A DNA stretch of 64,000 nucleotides from SB11 sp964584305 (GTDB taxonomy: Bacteria; Bacteroidota; Bacteroidia; UBA8524), in assembly GCA_964584305.1 (NCBI GenBank), contig CAZOZL010000001.1:396150-460149 (forward strand). Direction: 5' to 3'. Position numbers and translations under genes: made by a program. The notes below the pieces were generated by a model. The model did not search any database. It was given only the letters and a program-made list of their open reading frames with translations, and was not told the DNA's origin. Positions 16,448 to 24,766 of the stretch are shown piece by piece; within the stretch, counting starts at the first letter, position 1; every line of letters begins with the position of its first letter.

Positions 16448-17463
16448 ACCCAATATTAGTTGAAGTATATAGAGCAAATGTTTTAGAAAGTTTCCATCGT
16501 GGGGTGGTGTGTGTGGTAGATAAAGAGGGCGAAATACTGTATAGTGAAGGCGATGTAATGCAAATTTGCTACCCCCGTTCAGCACTTAAATTACTACAAG
16601 TATTGCCCCTGCTGGAGCACGGGGGGATGGAACATTTTGGGTTTACCCTAAAAGAAATAGCCATAATGTGTGGTAGCCACAATGGCGAGGCAGAACACCA
16701 GCAAGTAGTAAACGCTATACTAAAAAAAATAGGGCTTAACAAAGAGCATTTATTTTGCGGTGCGCAATACCCAACGGATAGAAAAACAGCTAACGCACTA
16801 ATAAAGAATAGCGAAAAACCACACCATATACATAATAATTGCAGCGGTAAACACGCTGGGTTTTTAGCCTATGCTGTATTGCGAGGTTGGGCAACACAAG
16901 ACTATATTAGCCCCCAACACCCTATGCAGCAAGAGATACTGCAAACTACCGCTGAAATGTATGAGTATGCTAAAGAAAAAATGGCAATAGCTTACGATGG
17001 TTGCTCTGCCCCTATATTTTCAGTACCTGTTTATAATCAGGCGGTGGGGTATAAAAACTTGGTGCATCCTATACAGTTTAGCAAGGCGAGGCAAAAGGCT
17101 TGTACTATTATTATTAATGCAATAACAAAACACCCGTATATGGTGGCAGGTAATAAACGCTACTGTACTGATATGATGCAAATTACCGCCCCTCGCATTA
17201 TAGGCAAAACAGGGGCAGAAGGTATTTTTAGTTTAGGATTGACTAAAGAAAAAATAGGCGTAACTATAAAAATTGATGATGGTAAAATGTTGCCTCAATA
17301 CAATGTTGCCCAACGTTTTGTAGAAGCAACAGGCATATTTACACCCGCACAGCTTGCCCCCTTAAAACAGTATGAAGAAACTGAAATAACGAACTTTAAT
17401 AAATGGGTAACTGGGGAAATAAAAACTCGTGAAGGCTTGTTTGATGGGCTAAAAATTGGCTAA
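16444..17463 (+). CDS. asparaginase (Rhizobium etli type, asparaginase II family)
   Basis: A 339-residue protein of the L-asparaginase II family, which is unrelated to the E. coli AnsA/AnsB enzymes. Typical stretches: VEVYRANVLESFHRGVVCVVD near the start, YPRSALKLLQVLPLLE with the SALK serine-lysine pair, IMCGSHNGE, HNNCSGKHAGFLA, YDGCSAP and ITAPRIIGKTGAEG. The family hydrolyses asparagine to aspartate and ammonia and has serine-lysine dyads and a Cys/zinc site. It overlaps the upstream stop by four bases and the downstream start by one base, so it is cotranscribed with the J-domain and pseudouridine synthase genes, for which no functional link is obvious. Confidence 0.9.
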   Translation: MNPILVEVYRANVLESFHRGVVCVVDKEGEILYSEGDVMQICYPRSALKLLQVLPLLEHGGMEHFGFTLKEIAIMCGSHNGEAEHQQVVNAILKKIGLNKEHLFCGAQYPTDRKTANALIKNSEKPHHIHNNCSGKHAGFLAYAVLRGWATQDYISPQHPMQQEILQTTAEMYEYAKEKMAIAYDGCSAPIFSVPVYNQAVGYKNLVHPIQFSKARQKACTIIINAITKHPYMVAGNKRYCTDMMQITAPRIIGKTGAEGIFSLGLTKEKIGVTIKIDDGKMLPQYNVAQRFVEATGIFTPAQLAPLKQYEETEITNFNKWVTGEIKTREGLFDGLKIG

Positions 17464-18356
17464 TGAACGTTTTAAAAACAATACAAATTGAGGGATTAAA
17501 ACAACCCAAACTTTTGCCCGAATATCTTTTGCACCACGTAAAAGGCTATAATAAACAGAAGGTACAAGTGCTTATGTTTAAAAAATGGGTACTGGTAAAT
17601 GGTGTTGAAGCAGGCAGTGAAGTCTTACTAAAAAATGGCGATGAATTAAAAATCACTTCGCCATACACTGTTCACCAAAAAATATTTTCCGAAAATATAC
17701 CTCTTGAAATTATTGAAGAAAACCACCATTGGCTGGTAGTAAATAAACCACCAAAAATGGCTTGCCACGGCGGGTTGGGCAATTACAAAGGCACATTGCT
17801 AAACGCCTTAGCCTATCATTATCAAACCACTAACCAAACGCCTGAATTAAATAACGGCTTGGTACACAGGTTAGATAAAGAAACATCGGGGCTGATGGTG
17901 GTGGCTAAAACCAAAAAAGGATTAGCCTTGCTTTCCCCTCAATTTCAAAACAAAATAGCAAAACGTAAATATATAGCTAAGGTCCACGGTAAATTAACGC
18001 CTAAAAAAGGAACTATAAATGTACCCATAGGTCGCCACCCTACTGAAGAACTCACCATTATGGCAAACCCGCCTGCCAATGCGGGCAAAGAAGCAATAAC
18101 ACATTATAAAGTTTTAGAACAAACCAATGAATACACTATTGTAGAGTGTGAATTGGAAACAGGGCGTACAAATCAAATACGTATCCACCTACAATACATA
18201 GAGCATAGCATTGTGGGCGATAAACGCTACCCACCAAAAAATGGGGCAGATACAACTGCACAAAGAATGTTGCTTCACGCATATTATTTAGAGTTTATAA
18301 ATGACGGCGAAAAGCCTGTGATTTTTAATAAGGCTATTGATTTTAGTTTTATTTAA
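17463..18356 (+). CDS. RluA-family pseudouridine synthase
   Basis: 297 residues. The N-terminus resembles an S4 RNA-binding domain (KQPKLLPEYLLHHVKGYNKQKVQVL, VNGVEAGSEVLLKNGDEL). The catalytic domain has the family signature GLVHRLDKETSGLMVVAKT, in which the Asp is the nucleophile, and the conserved TGRTNQIRIHLQYI with GDKRYPPKNGA. It converts uridines of rRNA or tRNA to pseudouridine; which site (RluA, RluC or RluD type) cannot be decided. It shares the last base of the asparaginase gene and is the last gene of the run starting at 14364. Confidence 0.92.
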   Translation: MNVLKTIQIEGLKQPKLLPEYLLHHVKGYNKQKVQVLMFKKWVLVNGVEAGSEVLLKNGDELKITSPYTVHQKIFSENIPLEIIEENHHWLVVNKPPKMACHGGLGNYKGTLLNALAYHYQTTNQTPELNNGLVHRLDKETSGLMVVAKTKKGLALLSPQFQNKIAKRKYIAKVHGKLTPKKGTINVPIGRHPTEELTIMANPPANAGKEAITHYKVLEQTNEYTIVECELETGRTNQIRIHLQYIEHSIVGDKRYPPKNGADTTAQRMLLHAYYLEFINDGEKPVIFNKAIDFSFI

Positions 18357-18508
18357 CCTTCGGTTTTATAGTAGAATTATTTTGTACCCCACGTCATTGC
18401 TGTACTATTTCTCTGCCATGCTAAACGAAGTGGAAGCCCGCCTTGAACAGGACACGGGCAATTTTTATTGGAAGGGCCAATGAAAATTACATCAAACTTG
18501 TGTAAGTA

Positions 18509-19102
18509 CTAATACTGGGGACGCTTTAATATTTCTGCATAAACAACTGCTTCACGAGCATCAAAATCAGAAAAATCTATATACTCATCAAGCGTTTCTA
18601 CTACGGTTGTGGTTTCCTTATCATCGTCCATCACACTGTGCAGTTCCTTTCCTTTTGCCAAACTATCTATTGAGCGGTATTCGTAATTGGTAACCTCTTT
18701 CTCCTCGTATTTTTTAGTCCTTAAACGTTTGTTATGTTCTCTTAGCCTTTCTATATCATCATTGCCATAGTTTGTAATAGGCTGGGTAGGTATGCGCTCT
18801 ATCGGTTCTTCATCCCTATCATAGTTTATTTTATTCTCATCGGTTTCGTAGGGAGTGGCATATTGCGGTCTTTTATATTCGGGCTGTGTTGGTGTTGTAG
18901 CTTCCTGTTCTTTTTTAGCCTCTACTTTGCCCGTCAAGCGTTCTGTCATTCGGCGTATTTCATCCTCAAGCGAGGGAGAAGTATCGGGCGCATCAGCTTC
19001 TTCTTCTTCCTTTTGGCGTTTCTTTTTATCCGCTTTCTTTTTTCCCGAAAAAATAGAAAAAAGAATGAATATTGCAATGTATATAATGTTTTCTATATCC
19101 AT
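18509..19102 (-). CDS. hypothetical membrane-anchored acidic protein
   Basis: A 197-residue protein with one N-terminal hydrophobic segment (residues 5-18, IIYIAIFILFSIFSG), then a Lys/Glu-rich cytoplasmic helix (KKKADKKKRQKEEEEADA) and a low-complexity, Pro/Thr/Glu-rich tail likely to be disordered. The C-terminus FDAREAVVYAEILKRPQY looks structured and conserved, and similar endings occur in short Bacteroidota proteins encoded near metabolic genes. No function can be assigned. It is divergent from folK, with about 28 bp between the starts. Confidence 0.75.
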   Translation of the reverse strand: MDIENIIYIAIFILFSIFSGKKKADKKKRQKEEEEADAPDTSPSLEDEIRRMTERLTGKVEAKKEQEATTPTQPEYKRPQYATPYETDENKINYDRDEEPIERIPTQPITNYGNDDIERLREHNKRLRTKKYEEKEVTNYEYRSIDSLAKGKELHSVMDDDKETTTVVETLDEYIDFSDFDAREAVVYAEILKRPQY

Positions 19103-19130
19103 ACCTACTTCAAAAGTACAGCATATTTAA

Positions 19131-19601
19131 TTGAAAGCCTTAAAAAAATATATATTGCTATTAGGCAGTAATTTAGGTAATAAGAAAAAATATTTAAGTG
19201 ATGCCCTTACTTTACTTCACAAAAAAGTAGGCAGCATTACTCAAAAAACACCGATACACCACACTGCTGCATGGGGAAACACCCACCAGCCCGATTTTCT
19301 AAATTTAGCATTAGAAATTGCTACTGTGCTTACACCCTTTGAAGTTTTAAATGTAACACAGGAAATAGAATTGCAACTTGGGCGGCAGCGTACCGAAAAA
19401 TGGGGGGCACGCACTTTAGATATTGATATTTTATACTGTGGTAATTTAATATTGAACACCCCACTACTTACCATACCCCACCCCTATTTGCACCAACGCA
19501 AATTTACTTTAGATTTGTTAATGGAATTAGATGCGGATTTTGTTCACCCTGTTTTTAAAGTCAGTAATAACAAGCTGTTACAGCAACTTAATGAAAATTA
19601 A
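19131..19601 (+). CDS. folK: 2-amino-4-hydroxy-6-hydroxymethyldihydropteridine pyrophosphokinase
   Basis: 156 residues from TTG 19131, the only start that includes the family's N-terminal strand YILLLGSNLGNKKKYL. The HPPK motifs are complete: HHTAAWGNTHQPDFLNLALEI and ELQLGRQRTEKWGARTLDIDILYCG with the two metal-binding Asp residues, then IPHPYLHQRKF. It transfers pyrophosphate from ATP to the pterin precursor in folate synthesis. Its last 11 bases overlap the start of the beta-lactamase-like gene. The rest of the folate pathway is not in the window. Confidence 0.93.
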   Translation: MKALKKYILLLGSNLGNKKKYLSDALTLLHKKVGSITQKTPIHHTAAWGNTHQPDFLNLALEIATVLTPFEVLNVTQEIELQLGRQRTEKWGARTLDIDILYCGNLILNTPLLTIPHPYLHQRKFTLDLLMELDADFVHPVFKVSNNKLLQQLNEN

Positions 19602-20628
19602 AATTCTTTTATTATTTGCCCTGTTAGCTCAAATTTGTTTTGGGCAGCAAAGTAAGTTTATTACTAAACAAAAGGTAGACTCTATCATTTCTATCCACGG
19701 ACGTAGTAAAGACTTTAGCGGTATTATAGGTTTTTGGCAAAAAGATAGAGGCGCACAAATGTTTAGCTACGGTTATAAAAACTTTGAAACAAAAGCCCTT
19801 ATTACTAATACAGATAGATTTTACTTAGCATCACTAAGCAAGCAGTTTACTGGTTTAGGCATTGCACAACTTATTAGTGAGGGTAAACTATCCTCTCACG
19901 ATACTATCGGTAAATGGTTCCCCCAATTATCACACGCTTTTAGAAATGTTACTGTAGCACAATTAGCCAACCACACAGCAGCTATACACGATTATTTTTC
20001 ATTAACATTAAACCACGAGGGCATCACCAACGATAGTGTTGTAAGGCTAATACAGCCCATTGATAGTACTGTTTTCCCATCAGGTACTAAATGGGGATAT
20101 AGCAATACTACTTATGTACTTTTAGCTATTATTATTGAGAAAATAACAAAGCAACCATTTACTAATTGGTGTAAAGAAAACATCTTTAAACCTACAAAAA
20201 TGAGTAATGCAGACTTTGTATATAATGGAGCAAAGGCAATACAGGGGTACGACATTGATTCTACACCCTTAACCATAAAAACTAAAACTTATGGCGATGG
20301 TGGTATGCTTGGAAGTGCTAATGACATTACAGCCTTTTTTAAAGCAACGGGCGAAAACCCAAAATGGAAAAAGTTGCTGCAAATTAGCCTTGAAAACGGA
20401 TATTTATACGATAGGGATACCGCTTGGATAAGTGGCTTTAGTTGGTTTTTTACTAAAAACAATTTCGGGAAATTTGCGGCAGGTTCAGGCAAGGGAGCAG
20501 GTTTTTTAAACTACTATCGGTGGTATTACGAAAAAGATGCCGCTTTCTTTATCCTATCCAACAAATGGAATCCCTATATCAGAAATATGCGTGAAGATTT
20601 AGCAACACTTTTGCATCTCAAAAACTAA
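19591..20628 (+). CDS. serine hydrolase, beta-lactamase class C / penicillin-binding-protein-like
   Basis: 345 residues from ATG 19591, chosen over an upstream TTG/ATG frame because MKIKILLLFALLAQICFGQQ is a clear signal peptide. The secreted part has the class C fold signatures: LASLSKQFTGLGIA (SxxK with the nucleophilic Ser), GYSNTTYVLL (YxN), and GSGKGAGF at the place of the third motif. Proteins of this group include esterases, D-aminopeptidases and peptidoglycan hydrolases, and most are not antibiotic-resistance enzymes. The substrate is unknown. It overlaps folK by 11 bp. Confidence 0.87.
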   Translation: MKIKILLLFALLAQICFGQQSKFITKQKVDSIISIHGRSKDFSGIIGFWQKDRGAQMFSYGYKNFETKALITNTDRFYLASLSKQFTGLGIAQLISEGKLSSHDTIGKWFPQLSHAFRNVTVAQLANHTAAIHDYFSLTLNHEGITNDSVVRLIQPIDSTVFPSGTKWGYSNTTYVLLAIIIEKITKQPFTNWCKENIFKPTKMSNADFVYNGAKAIQGYDIDSTPLTIKTKTYGDGGMLGSANDITAFFKATGENPKWKKLLQISLENGYLYDRDTAWISGFSWFFTKNNFGKFAAGSGKGAGFLNYYRWYYEKDAAFFILSNKWNPYIRNMREDLATLLHLKN

Positions 20629-20652
20629 TGCACAATCCATTACTTATATTTA

Positions 20653-21133
20653 TTAAGTAGCTTTTTTTTTACGGGTAAAAACCTGTTTATCAAGAAAAAT
20701 ATTTTTATTAAGCCCCCTTTCCCTACTATCAGTTTGATGCATCCAAAAAGTAGGTTGTGGAGGGTATTGCCCTTCTCACTTCACTCCCTTTTCATAAATC
20801 AGGTACACATCCCATGCTGTTGCATATCCTTTTTTAAAACCCAAAGGCTTCATAAACAGTTTTCATAAACTCATTTTTGGATCCCAAAAATGGAATATTC
20901 TTTCATCCATTATCTCAGGGGCTAATCTTTTTGCATCGTTATATTCTCCCCAACACTTATCCAAGCAGTTAGCCCTACAATAGTTGTATCCTTTTAGTTT
21001 CTTCTTAAACAAACCATTAACATATCGTTGCTCATTAACGCAGGCAAGGTATGATGGGTTGGGAATTCTTATTTTAGTACTAAAAAAAATTAAATTCCTA
21101 TTTTGCTTACCTAAACTAAACCTAAATCCATAG
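20653..21133 (-). pseudogene. decayed gene of unknown function with two in-frame TGA codons
   Basis: On the minus strand one frame stays protein-like over about 160 codons, from YGFRFSLGKQNRN near 21133 to TRKKKAT and a TAA at 20653. Well-formed stretches include YLACVNEQRYVNGLF, GYNYCRANCLDKCWGEYNDA, IMDERIFHFWDPKMSL, GYATAWDVYLIYEKGV and YPPQPTFWMHQ. Two TGA codons interrupt it, at 20863-20865 and 20776-20778, 29 codons apart, and no start codon with a plausible leader exists. In both places a Trp (TGG to TGA) would fit the surrounding sequence. Intact genes nearby use TGA as stop, so this is best read as a pseudogene. The parent family looks like a widespread but unnamed protein with a WDVY...PP.P.FWMHQ core. 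Confidence 0.75.
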
Positions 21134-21220
21134 TTTTAACTTTCATATTAAATATTTTAGTAAATTATTAAAAATAGAAATATTGATGCAATACCGTAAC
21201 AAACAAGGCTTCATAGTCAT

Positions 21221-21258
21221 AAAAAAAGCGATAAACTATACCAGTTATCGCTTTTTTT
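21221..21258 (-). terminator. rho-independent terminator of the DUF6952-type gene
   Basis: GCGATAA and TTATCGC form a 7-bp stem around a ten-base loop; A and T runs flank it on both sides. It lies 19 bp beyond the stop of the minus-strand gene at 21277. Confidence 0.8.
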
Positions 21259-21276
21259 ATATAAACTATATTTTTT

Positions 21277-21519
21277 CTAATTCAAACTTTCCCTTACTCT
21301 ACTGGTATAATCACGCAAAGCGGTTTTCAAATCTTTGTCATTTTCTTCCATATCCTGCTTTATTGTCATAGCGGCATATATATGTGTTAGTTGTTCTCCT
21401 GCGTCTTCGCCTTCAATTTCTATTTCAGCATTTTTTTCGTCAGCAATAGCATTTTCGGCAGCTTCCAACTCGGCAAGGGTGTGGTTTTCAACCAGTTTTT
21501 TAATTATGGGTAGTTTCAT
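21277..21519 (-). CDS. small conserved protein of the Bacteroidota (DUF6952-like)
   Basis: An 80-residue acidic protein, MKLPIIKKLVENHTLAELEA at the start, then AENAIADEKNAEIEIEGEDAGEQLTHIYAA in pieces that form two helices, and a C-terminal helix. I associate it with a small family conserved in Bacteroidota that occurs directly downstream of a thioredoxin gene, as here (43 bp). No catalytic residues or Cys are present. The tight pairing suggests a role in the same thiol or redox function, but this is inference. Confidence 0.75.
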   Translation of the reverse strand: MKLPIIKKLVENHTLAELEAAENAIADEKNAEIEIEGEDAGEQLTHIYAAMTIKQDMEENDKDLKTALRDYTSRVRESLN

Positions 21520-21562
21520 TTTATAATTATCATTTAGTAGTTAAACACTGAAAACACTGCTG

Positions 21563-21877
21563 CTATACTATTCCTTTTATCATTTTATCTACTACATCTT
21601 CTTTTGATGTAAAATCAGAAGTTACCAATTTACCATTTTTAAATACGGCAAACGTGGGCAGGTTTTCTATTCCTACCAGCTTACGTGCTTCGGGGTTGGT
21701 TTCGGCATTCACATCCAAAAACTTAATTCCGTTATACTCTTCTTTCTCGCTCATGCGCTTAAACTTTGGCGAAAATAAGCGGCAGTTACCGCACCAGTCA
21801 GCATAAAACTTAACTGCTACTTTATCATTCTCTTTCAACTCATCAAAAAACTCTGCGTCAGATACTTTAGTTACCAT
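21563..21877 (-). CDS. thioredoxin family protein
   Basis: A 104-residue single-domain thioredoxin without signal peptide, thus cytoplasmic. KFYADWCGNCRLFSPKF contains the redox motif CGNC instead of the canonical CGPC, and ENLPTFAVFKNG carries the cis-Pro. The Asn for Pro change normally raises the redox potential, so the protein may not be a general reductant. It is followed by the small DUF6952-like gene on the same strand and is probably cotranscribed with it. Confidence 0.92.
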   Translation of the reverse strand: MVTKVSDAEFFDELKENDKVAVKFYADWCGNCRLFSPKFKRMSEKEEYNGIKFLDVNAETNPEARKLVGIENLPTFAVFKNGKLVTSDFTSKEDVVDKMIKGIV

Positions 21878-21941
21878 GCTCTCTTAAAAATTTATTTCAA
21901 TAATACATAAACCAATTTTATGCCATTGTTTAATCTTACCC

Positions 21942-21964
21942 TAATTTTGATAAACTTTGCGGCA
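21942..21964 (+). promoter_or_regulatory. possible orphan promoter element
   Basis: The plus strand has TAATTTTG at 21942-21949 and, overlapping the next positions, AACTTTGCGGCAA, which repeats the TTTGCGGCAA of the gap and fbaB promoters. No plus-strand gene follows before the convergent 3' end at 22051. It may be a fossil promoter or that of a short RNA. Confidence 0.3.
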
Positions 21965-22050
21965 ATAAGGAATTAGCGCATACCCGAAGAATAATGAAAT
22001 GCACTTAGCCCTAAGCAAAAGTAAAAATTGGACTGCCCCGCCTATTAAAG

Positions 22051-23112
22051 CTATTTAGCAGTCTCTCCATCTTGTACTCTTTTTACGGCGGCGTTATATA
22101 CACGGCGCATTCCTTCCTCGGTGCTTATTTTGGGATACCAATTAAATTTTTTGTTTACAAACGTCATATTAGCATAGCGGCTATGCACCCCAACGGGCTT
22201 ATCAAGCAATGGCTTTATAGGCGGATTATAGCCCGCAAATTTGGTGAACAATTCTATAATTTCTAAAAAGCTGGTGAGCTTGCCTGAACCTATATTAATA
22301 GCACTACCATCGGTAATATTGTCCATTGCCAGTAATATACAGTCAATACAGTCGTCAATATGTACAAAATCACGTCCTTGTTTTCCGCTTCCCCAAACCT
22401 CAAAAGGGCTTTCCTTTTTGGCTGCACGGGCGGCAATGGCAGGCACAGGGTAGGTGAGGTCTTGGTCTTCGCCATACCCGCTAAATGGGCGCACGCAGGC
22501 TACTGAAATACCGTAGTATTTTGCCGCTGTACGTGCCAAGTATTCACCTGTTAGTTTACTCCAACCATAAGTCATATCAGGTTGCCCAAGGTTGCCGTCA
22601 AAACTTATATCGCTCTCACTAAGCGCAATAGCATTGCTGGTGGTTTGCATATCAACAGGATAAGCGGCACTACTACTGGGAAACATTACACGCTTTGGCT
22701 TATAGTTGCATACCCAAAAGAAAAGTTCGGCATCAATACTCAAATCCAAAGCCACCATCATAGGGTCGCCATCAATTTTAGAACGCCCGCCAACTATGGC
22801 TGCAAAGTGAAAAATATCAGCAAATTTAGGGTAGTTAAACCCGTAGGTATCGTTTATATAATTATGGTTTTGGGTGATGTTTCGTAAAAATATACGGAAA
22901 TCTCCCTCCCAATATACCATACGCCCATTGGCATATAGCTTCAAATCGTCTTTAGTAGTACAACTGGTATCACTAAGCCATTCCTCTGGACGAGGCGTGC
23001 CAGCACTTAAATCATCAATAACAAAAAGGGTATCATCAGTTGTTTCTAAAAGGCGTTTTACCAAATTACGCCCTACAAATCCGCAGCCCCCTGAAACTAA
23101 GTGAAAATTCAT
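22051..23112 (-). CDS. NAD-dependent nucleotide-sugar epimerase/dehydratase
   Basis: 353 residues from ATG 23112, chosen over the TTG at 23133 because MNFHLVSGGCGFVGRNLVKRL begins directly at the Rossmann strand. Extended SDR family: GGCGFVGRNL for NAD binding, FHFAAIVGGRS, MFPSSSAAYP with the catalytic Ser, and MTYGWSKLTGEYLA with the YxxxK pair, then VACVRPFSGYGEDQ. It resembles GDP-mannose 3,5-epimerase and UDP-glucose 4-epimerase relatives. The substrate is open. Probably supplies a sugar for surface glycans. No glycan gene is directly adjacent. Confidence 0.88.
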   Translation of the reverse strand: MNFHLVSGGCGFVGRNLVKRLLETTDDTLFVIDDLSAGTPRPEEWLSDTSCTTKDDLKLYANGRMVYWEGDFRIFLRNITQNHNYINDTYGFNYPKFADIFHFAAIVGGRSKIDGDPMMVALDLSIDAELFFWVCNYKPKRVMFPSSSAAYPVDMQTTSNAIALSESDISFDGNLGQPDMTYGWSKLTGEYLARTAAKYYGISVACVRPFSGYGEDQDLTYPVPAIAARAAKKESPFEVWGSGKQGRDFVHIDDCIDCILLAMDNITDGSAINIGSGKLTSFLEIIELFTKFAGYNPPIKPLLDKPVGVHSRYANMTFVNKKFNWYPKISTEEGMRRVYNAAVKRVQDGETAK

Positions 23113-23200
23113 TAAGTCTTTAATTTTTTGCAAAAGTACAATTTACCTTCTATTTGTACAGTGTAGTTTACAAAAACTACGAAGGGAAGGGCTAAAGTAG

Positions 23201-23539
23201 TTACTTTTGTTTCTTCTTTTTTGGTGGCACTTCTATTTTGGCTACAAAGTGCATCGCCTTCTCTGCCCATTTCTGCCAATGTTCACTATTAGCATACGGT
23301 ACTTGTGTCCATCCTTTCATTTCTCTGTCTCCCATTGGGGCAAATACTTTTACTCCATCAAAAGCCAAAACTTCATTTTCATCTTCTTTTGGAAGTTTAA
23401 ACACCATGTAATCTCTCCAAAACATTACACCTGCTTTACCATTTGGGGATTTAAGGCATAATGCGCCAAACATTTTACCTTTGGTTATATTAGGTATTAC
23501 TACCGCTATTTGGTGATACAGTTCTTCTGCTTTTGTCAT
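23201..23539 (-). CDS. TfoX N-terminal-domain-like protein
   Basis: A 112-residue protein with the pattern of the TfoX/Sxy N-terminal domain: YHQIAVVIPNITKGKMFGAL near the start (the family's K-MFG), GKAGVMFWRDYMVFKL in the middle and GWTQVPYANSEHWQKWAEKA at the end, followed by a basic tail KKKKQK. In gamma-proteobacteria TfoX regulates competence, but the free-standing short forms in Bacteroidota have no known role. It appears as a single gene. Confidence 0.75.
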   Translation of the reverse strand: MTKAEELYHQIAVVIPNITKGKMFGALCLKSPNGKAGVMFWRDYMVFKLPKEDENEVLAFDGVKVFAPMGDREMKGWTQVPYANSEHWQKWAEKAMHFVAKIEVPPKKKKQK

Positions 23540-23586
23540 ACCTTTTCTTTTTTTAACGATTAATTACAAAATAAATAGGACAAAAT

Positions 23587-24489
23587 TTACTTAAAACTTT
23601 TAATAGCTTCTTTCAAGTTAGGATATTGAAACTTAAAGTCTCCTTTTAAAAGTCTTGTTGGAACAACCCGCCTACTTTTTAATATCAATTCGGTTTCTGT
23701 TCCTATTAATATAGCCCCAATTTCTAATAACCATTTTGGTTGTGGTAAACCGAAGGGTATTTTATAGTTTTTTCGTATTTGTTGCATAAATATTTTGTTG
23801 GGTTGCGGATTGGGCGCAGTTATATTAACAACGCCTTCTACGCCGTTGTTAATAAGCCATTCTACTGAATTACAAAAATCTATTTCATGTATCCAGCTAA
23901 TGTATTGATTGCCTTTGCCTAATGTACCGCCCAACCCAAATTTCGCTAATTTTTTAAGCATAGGGTACGCCCCTCCACTATTGCCTAAAACAAATGAAAT
24001 TCGTAAGGCTACTTTTTTGATATTTGGGGTATCGCTGTTAAAAAATGTGCTTTCCCATGTTTTGCAAATATTTACAGAAAATCCTTTGCCAATTTCTCCT
24101 GTCTCCTCATCCATTGGTGCATCTTCGGCATGGTGGTATATGGTTGCACTACCCGCATTTAGCCATACTTTGGGCGGGTGGCTACACTGGGCTATTGCCT
24201 TGCCTATCACCTCTGTACTTTCTACTCTTGATGCTAAAATAAGACGTTTGTTTTCATCAGTATATCTACAATCTACACTTTTACCTGCTAAGTTTATTAG
24301 TGCCGTTGCACCCTCCAACTCTTTTGCCCAGTTGTTCAAAGTTTTACCGTCCCAAACAACGCAACGGGCATTGTCTAAATCAATAGACTTTCGGCACAAG
24401 CCTATTACCTCAAAGTCTTTGTTAGCAAAGTGTTTTGCTAATAACCTGCCCAAATATCCATTGGCAGCGGCAATAATTATTTTTTCCAT
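23587..24489 (-). CDS. SDR-family epimerase, TIGR01777 / SulA-homologue type
   Basis: 300 residues from ATG 24489, since MEKIIIAAANGYLGRLLAKHF begins at the nucleotide-binding strand; the upstream extension has no such quality. Further marks are ALINLAGKSVDCRY, WLNAGSATIYHH, MDEETGEIGKGF and the C-terminal PFGLPQPKWLLEIGAILIGTETELILKSRRVVP, which is the DUF1731-type end of this family. The group is widespread (YfcH in E. coli) and thought to be an NADPH-dependent oxidoreductase of unknown substrate. The unusual ANGYLG replaces the normal GGTGFIG motif. Confidence 0.87.
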   Translation of the reverse strand: MEKIIIAAANGYLGRLLAKHFANKDFEVIGLCRKSIDLDNARCVVWDGKTLNNWAKELEGATALINLAGKSVDCRYTDENKRLILASRVESTEVIGKAIAQCSHPPKVWLNAGSATIYHHAEDAPMDEETGEIGKGFSVNICKTWESTFFNSDTPNIKKVALRISFVLGNSGGAYPMLKKLAKFGLGGTLGKGNQYISWIHEIDFCNSVEWLINNGVEGVVNITAPNPQPNKIFMQQIRKNYKIPFGLPQPKWLLEIGAILIGTETELILKSRRVVPTRLLKGDFKFQYPNLKEAIKSFK

Positions 24490-24603
24490 AGAGTGAAATA
24501 GGATTAGTGGAACATTTAAAAACGACTTATTCGTAAGCCATAATTTCAGTAACAAAGATACTTATAATATTTTATTTTCAAAACTTACTGAAAGTTTAGT
24601 GGG

Positions 24604-24632
24604 ATTCATCAAGATTTTAAAATTTGATGAAT
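24604..24632. repeat. AT-rich palindrome
   Basis: ATTCATCAA (24604-24612) pairs with TTGATGAAT (24624-24632). The centre GATTTTAAAAT resembles that of the palindrome at 50860-50890. It lies in a gene-free 277-bp stretch that also carries AAGGGGTGGTC, a string seen near 8708. Confidence 0.55.
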
Positions 24633-24766
24633 GATTAAATTCGGACAGGAGATTAAGGGGTGGTCGGGAATGAGATAAACCTCTTGCATTGCAAAAATGA
24701 CAGGGTACGCGGTAATATTTAATACTAATCCAAAACCGTATATCGAAATCTTGCTAAAAAAACTCA

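Larger units (their letters stand above)
20629..21276. other. intergenic region with a decayed gene
   Basis: 648 bp without an intact gene. Most of it (20653-21133, minus strand) is a decayed gene listed separately. A terminator for the following minus-strand pair lies at 21221-21258. Confidence 0.8.

Noticed and set aside
18420..18483. A 21-codon frame MLNEVEARLEQDTGNFYWKG...
   Set aside because: Too short, no ribosome-binding context, no known peptide; could be a fragment but cannot be supported.
20653..21133. Reassigned TGA (as Trp) or selenocysteine in the decayed gene
   Set aside because: TGA ends several intact genes in this window (e.g. 8047, 16447, 61412), no SECIS-like hairpin was seen and no start codon supports an active gene.
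23909..24496. A 195-codon plus-strand frame opposite the TIGR01777-type gene
   Set aside because: Shadow of a gene with clear SDR motifs on the minus strand.
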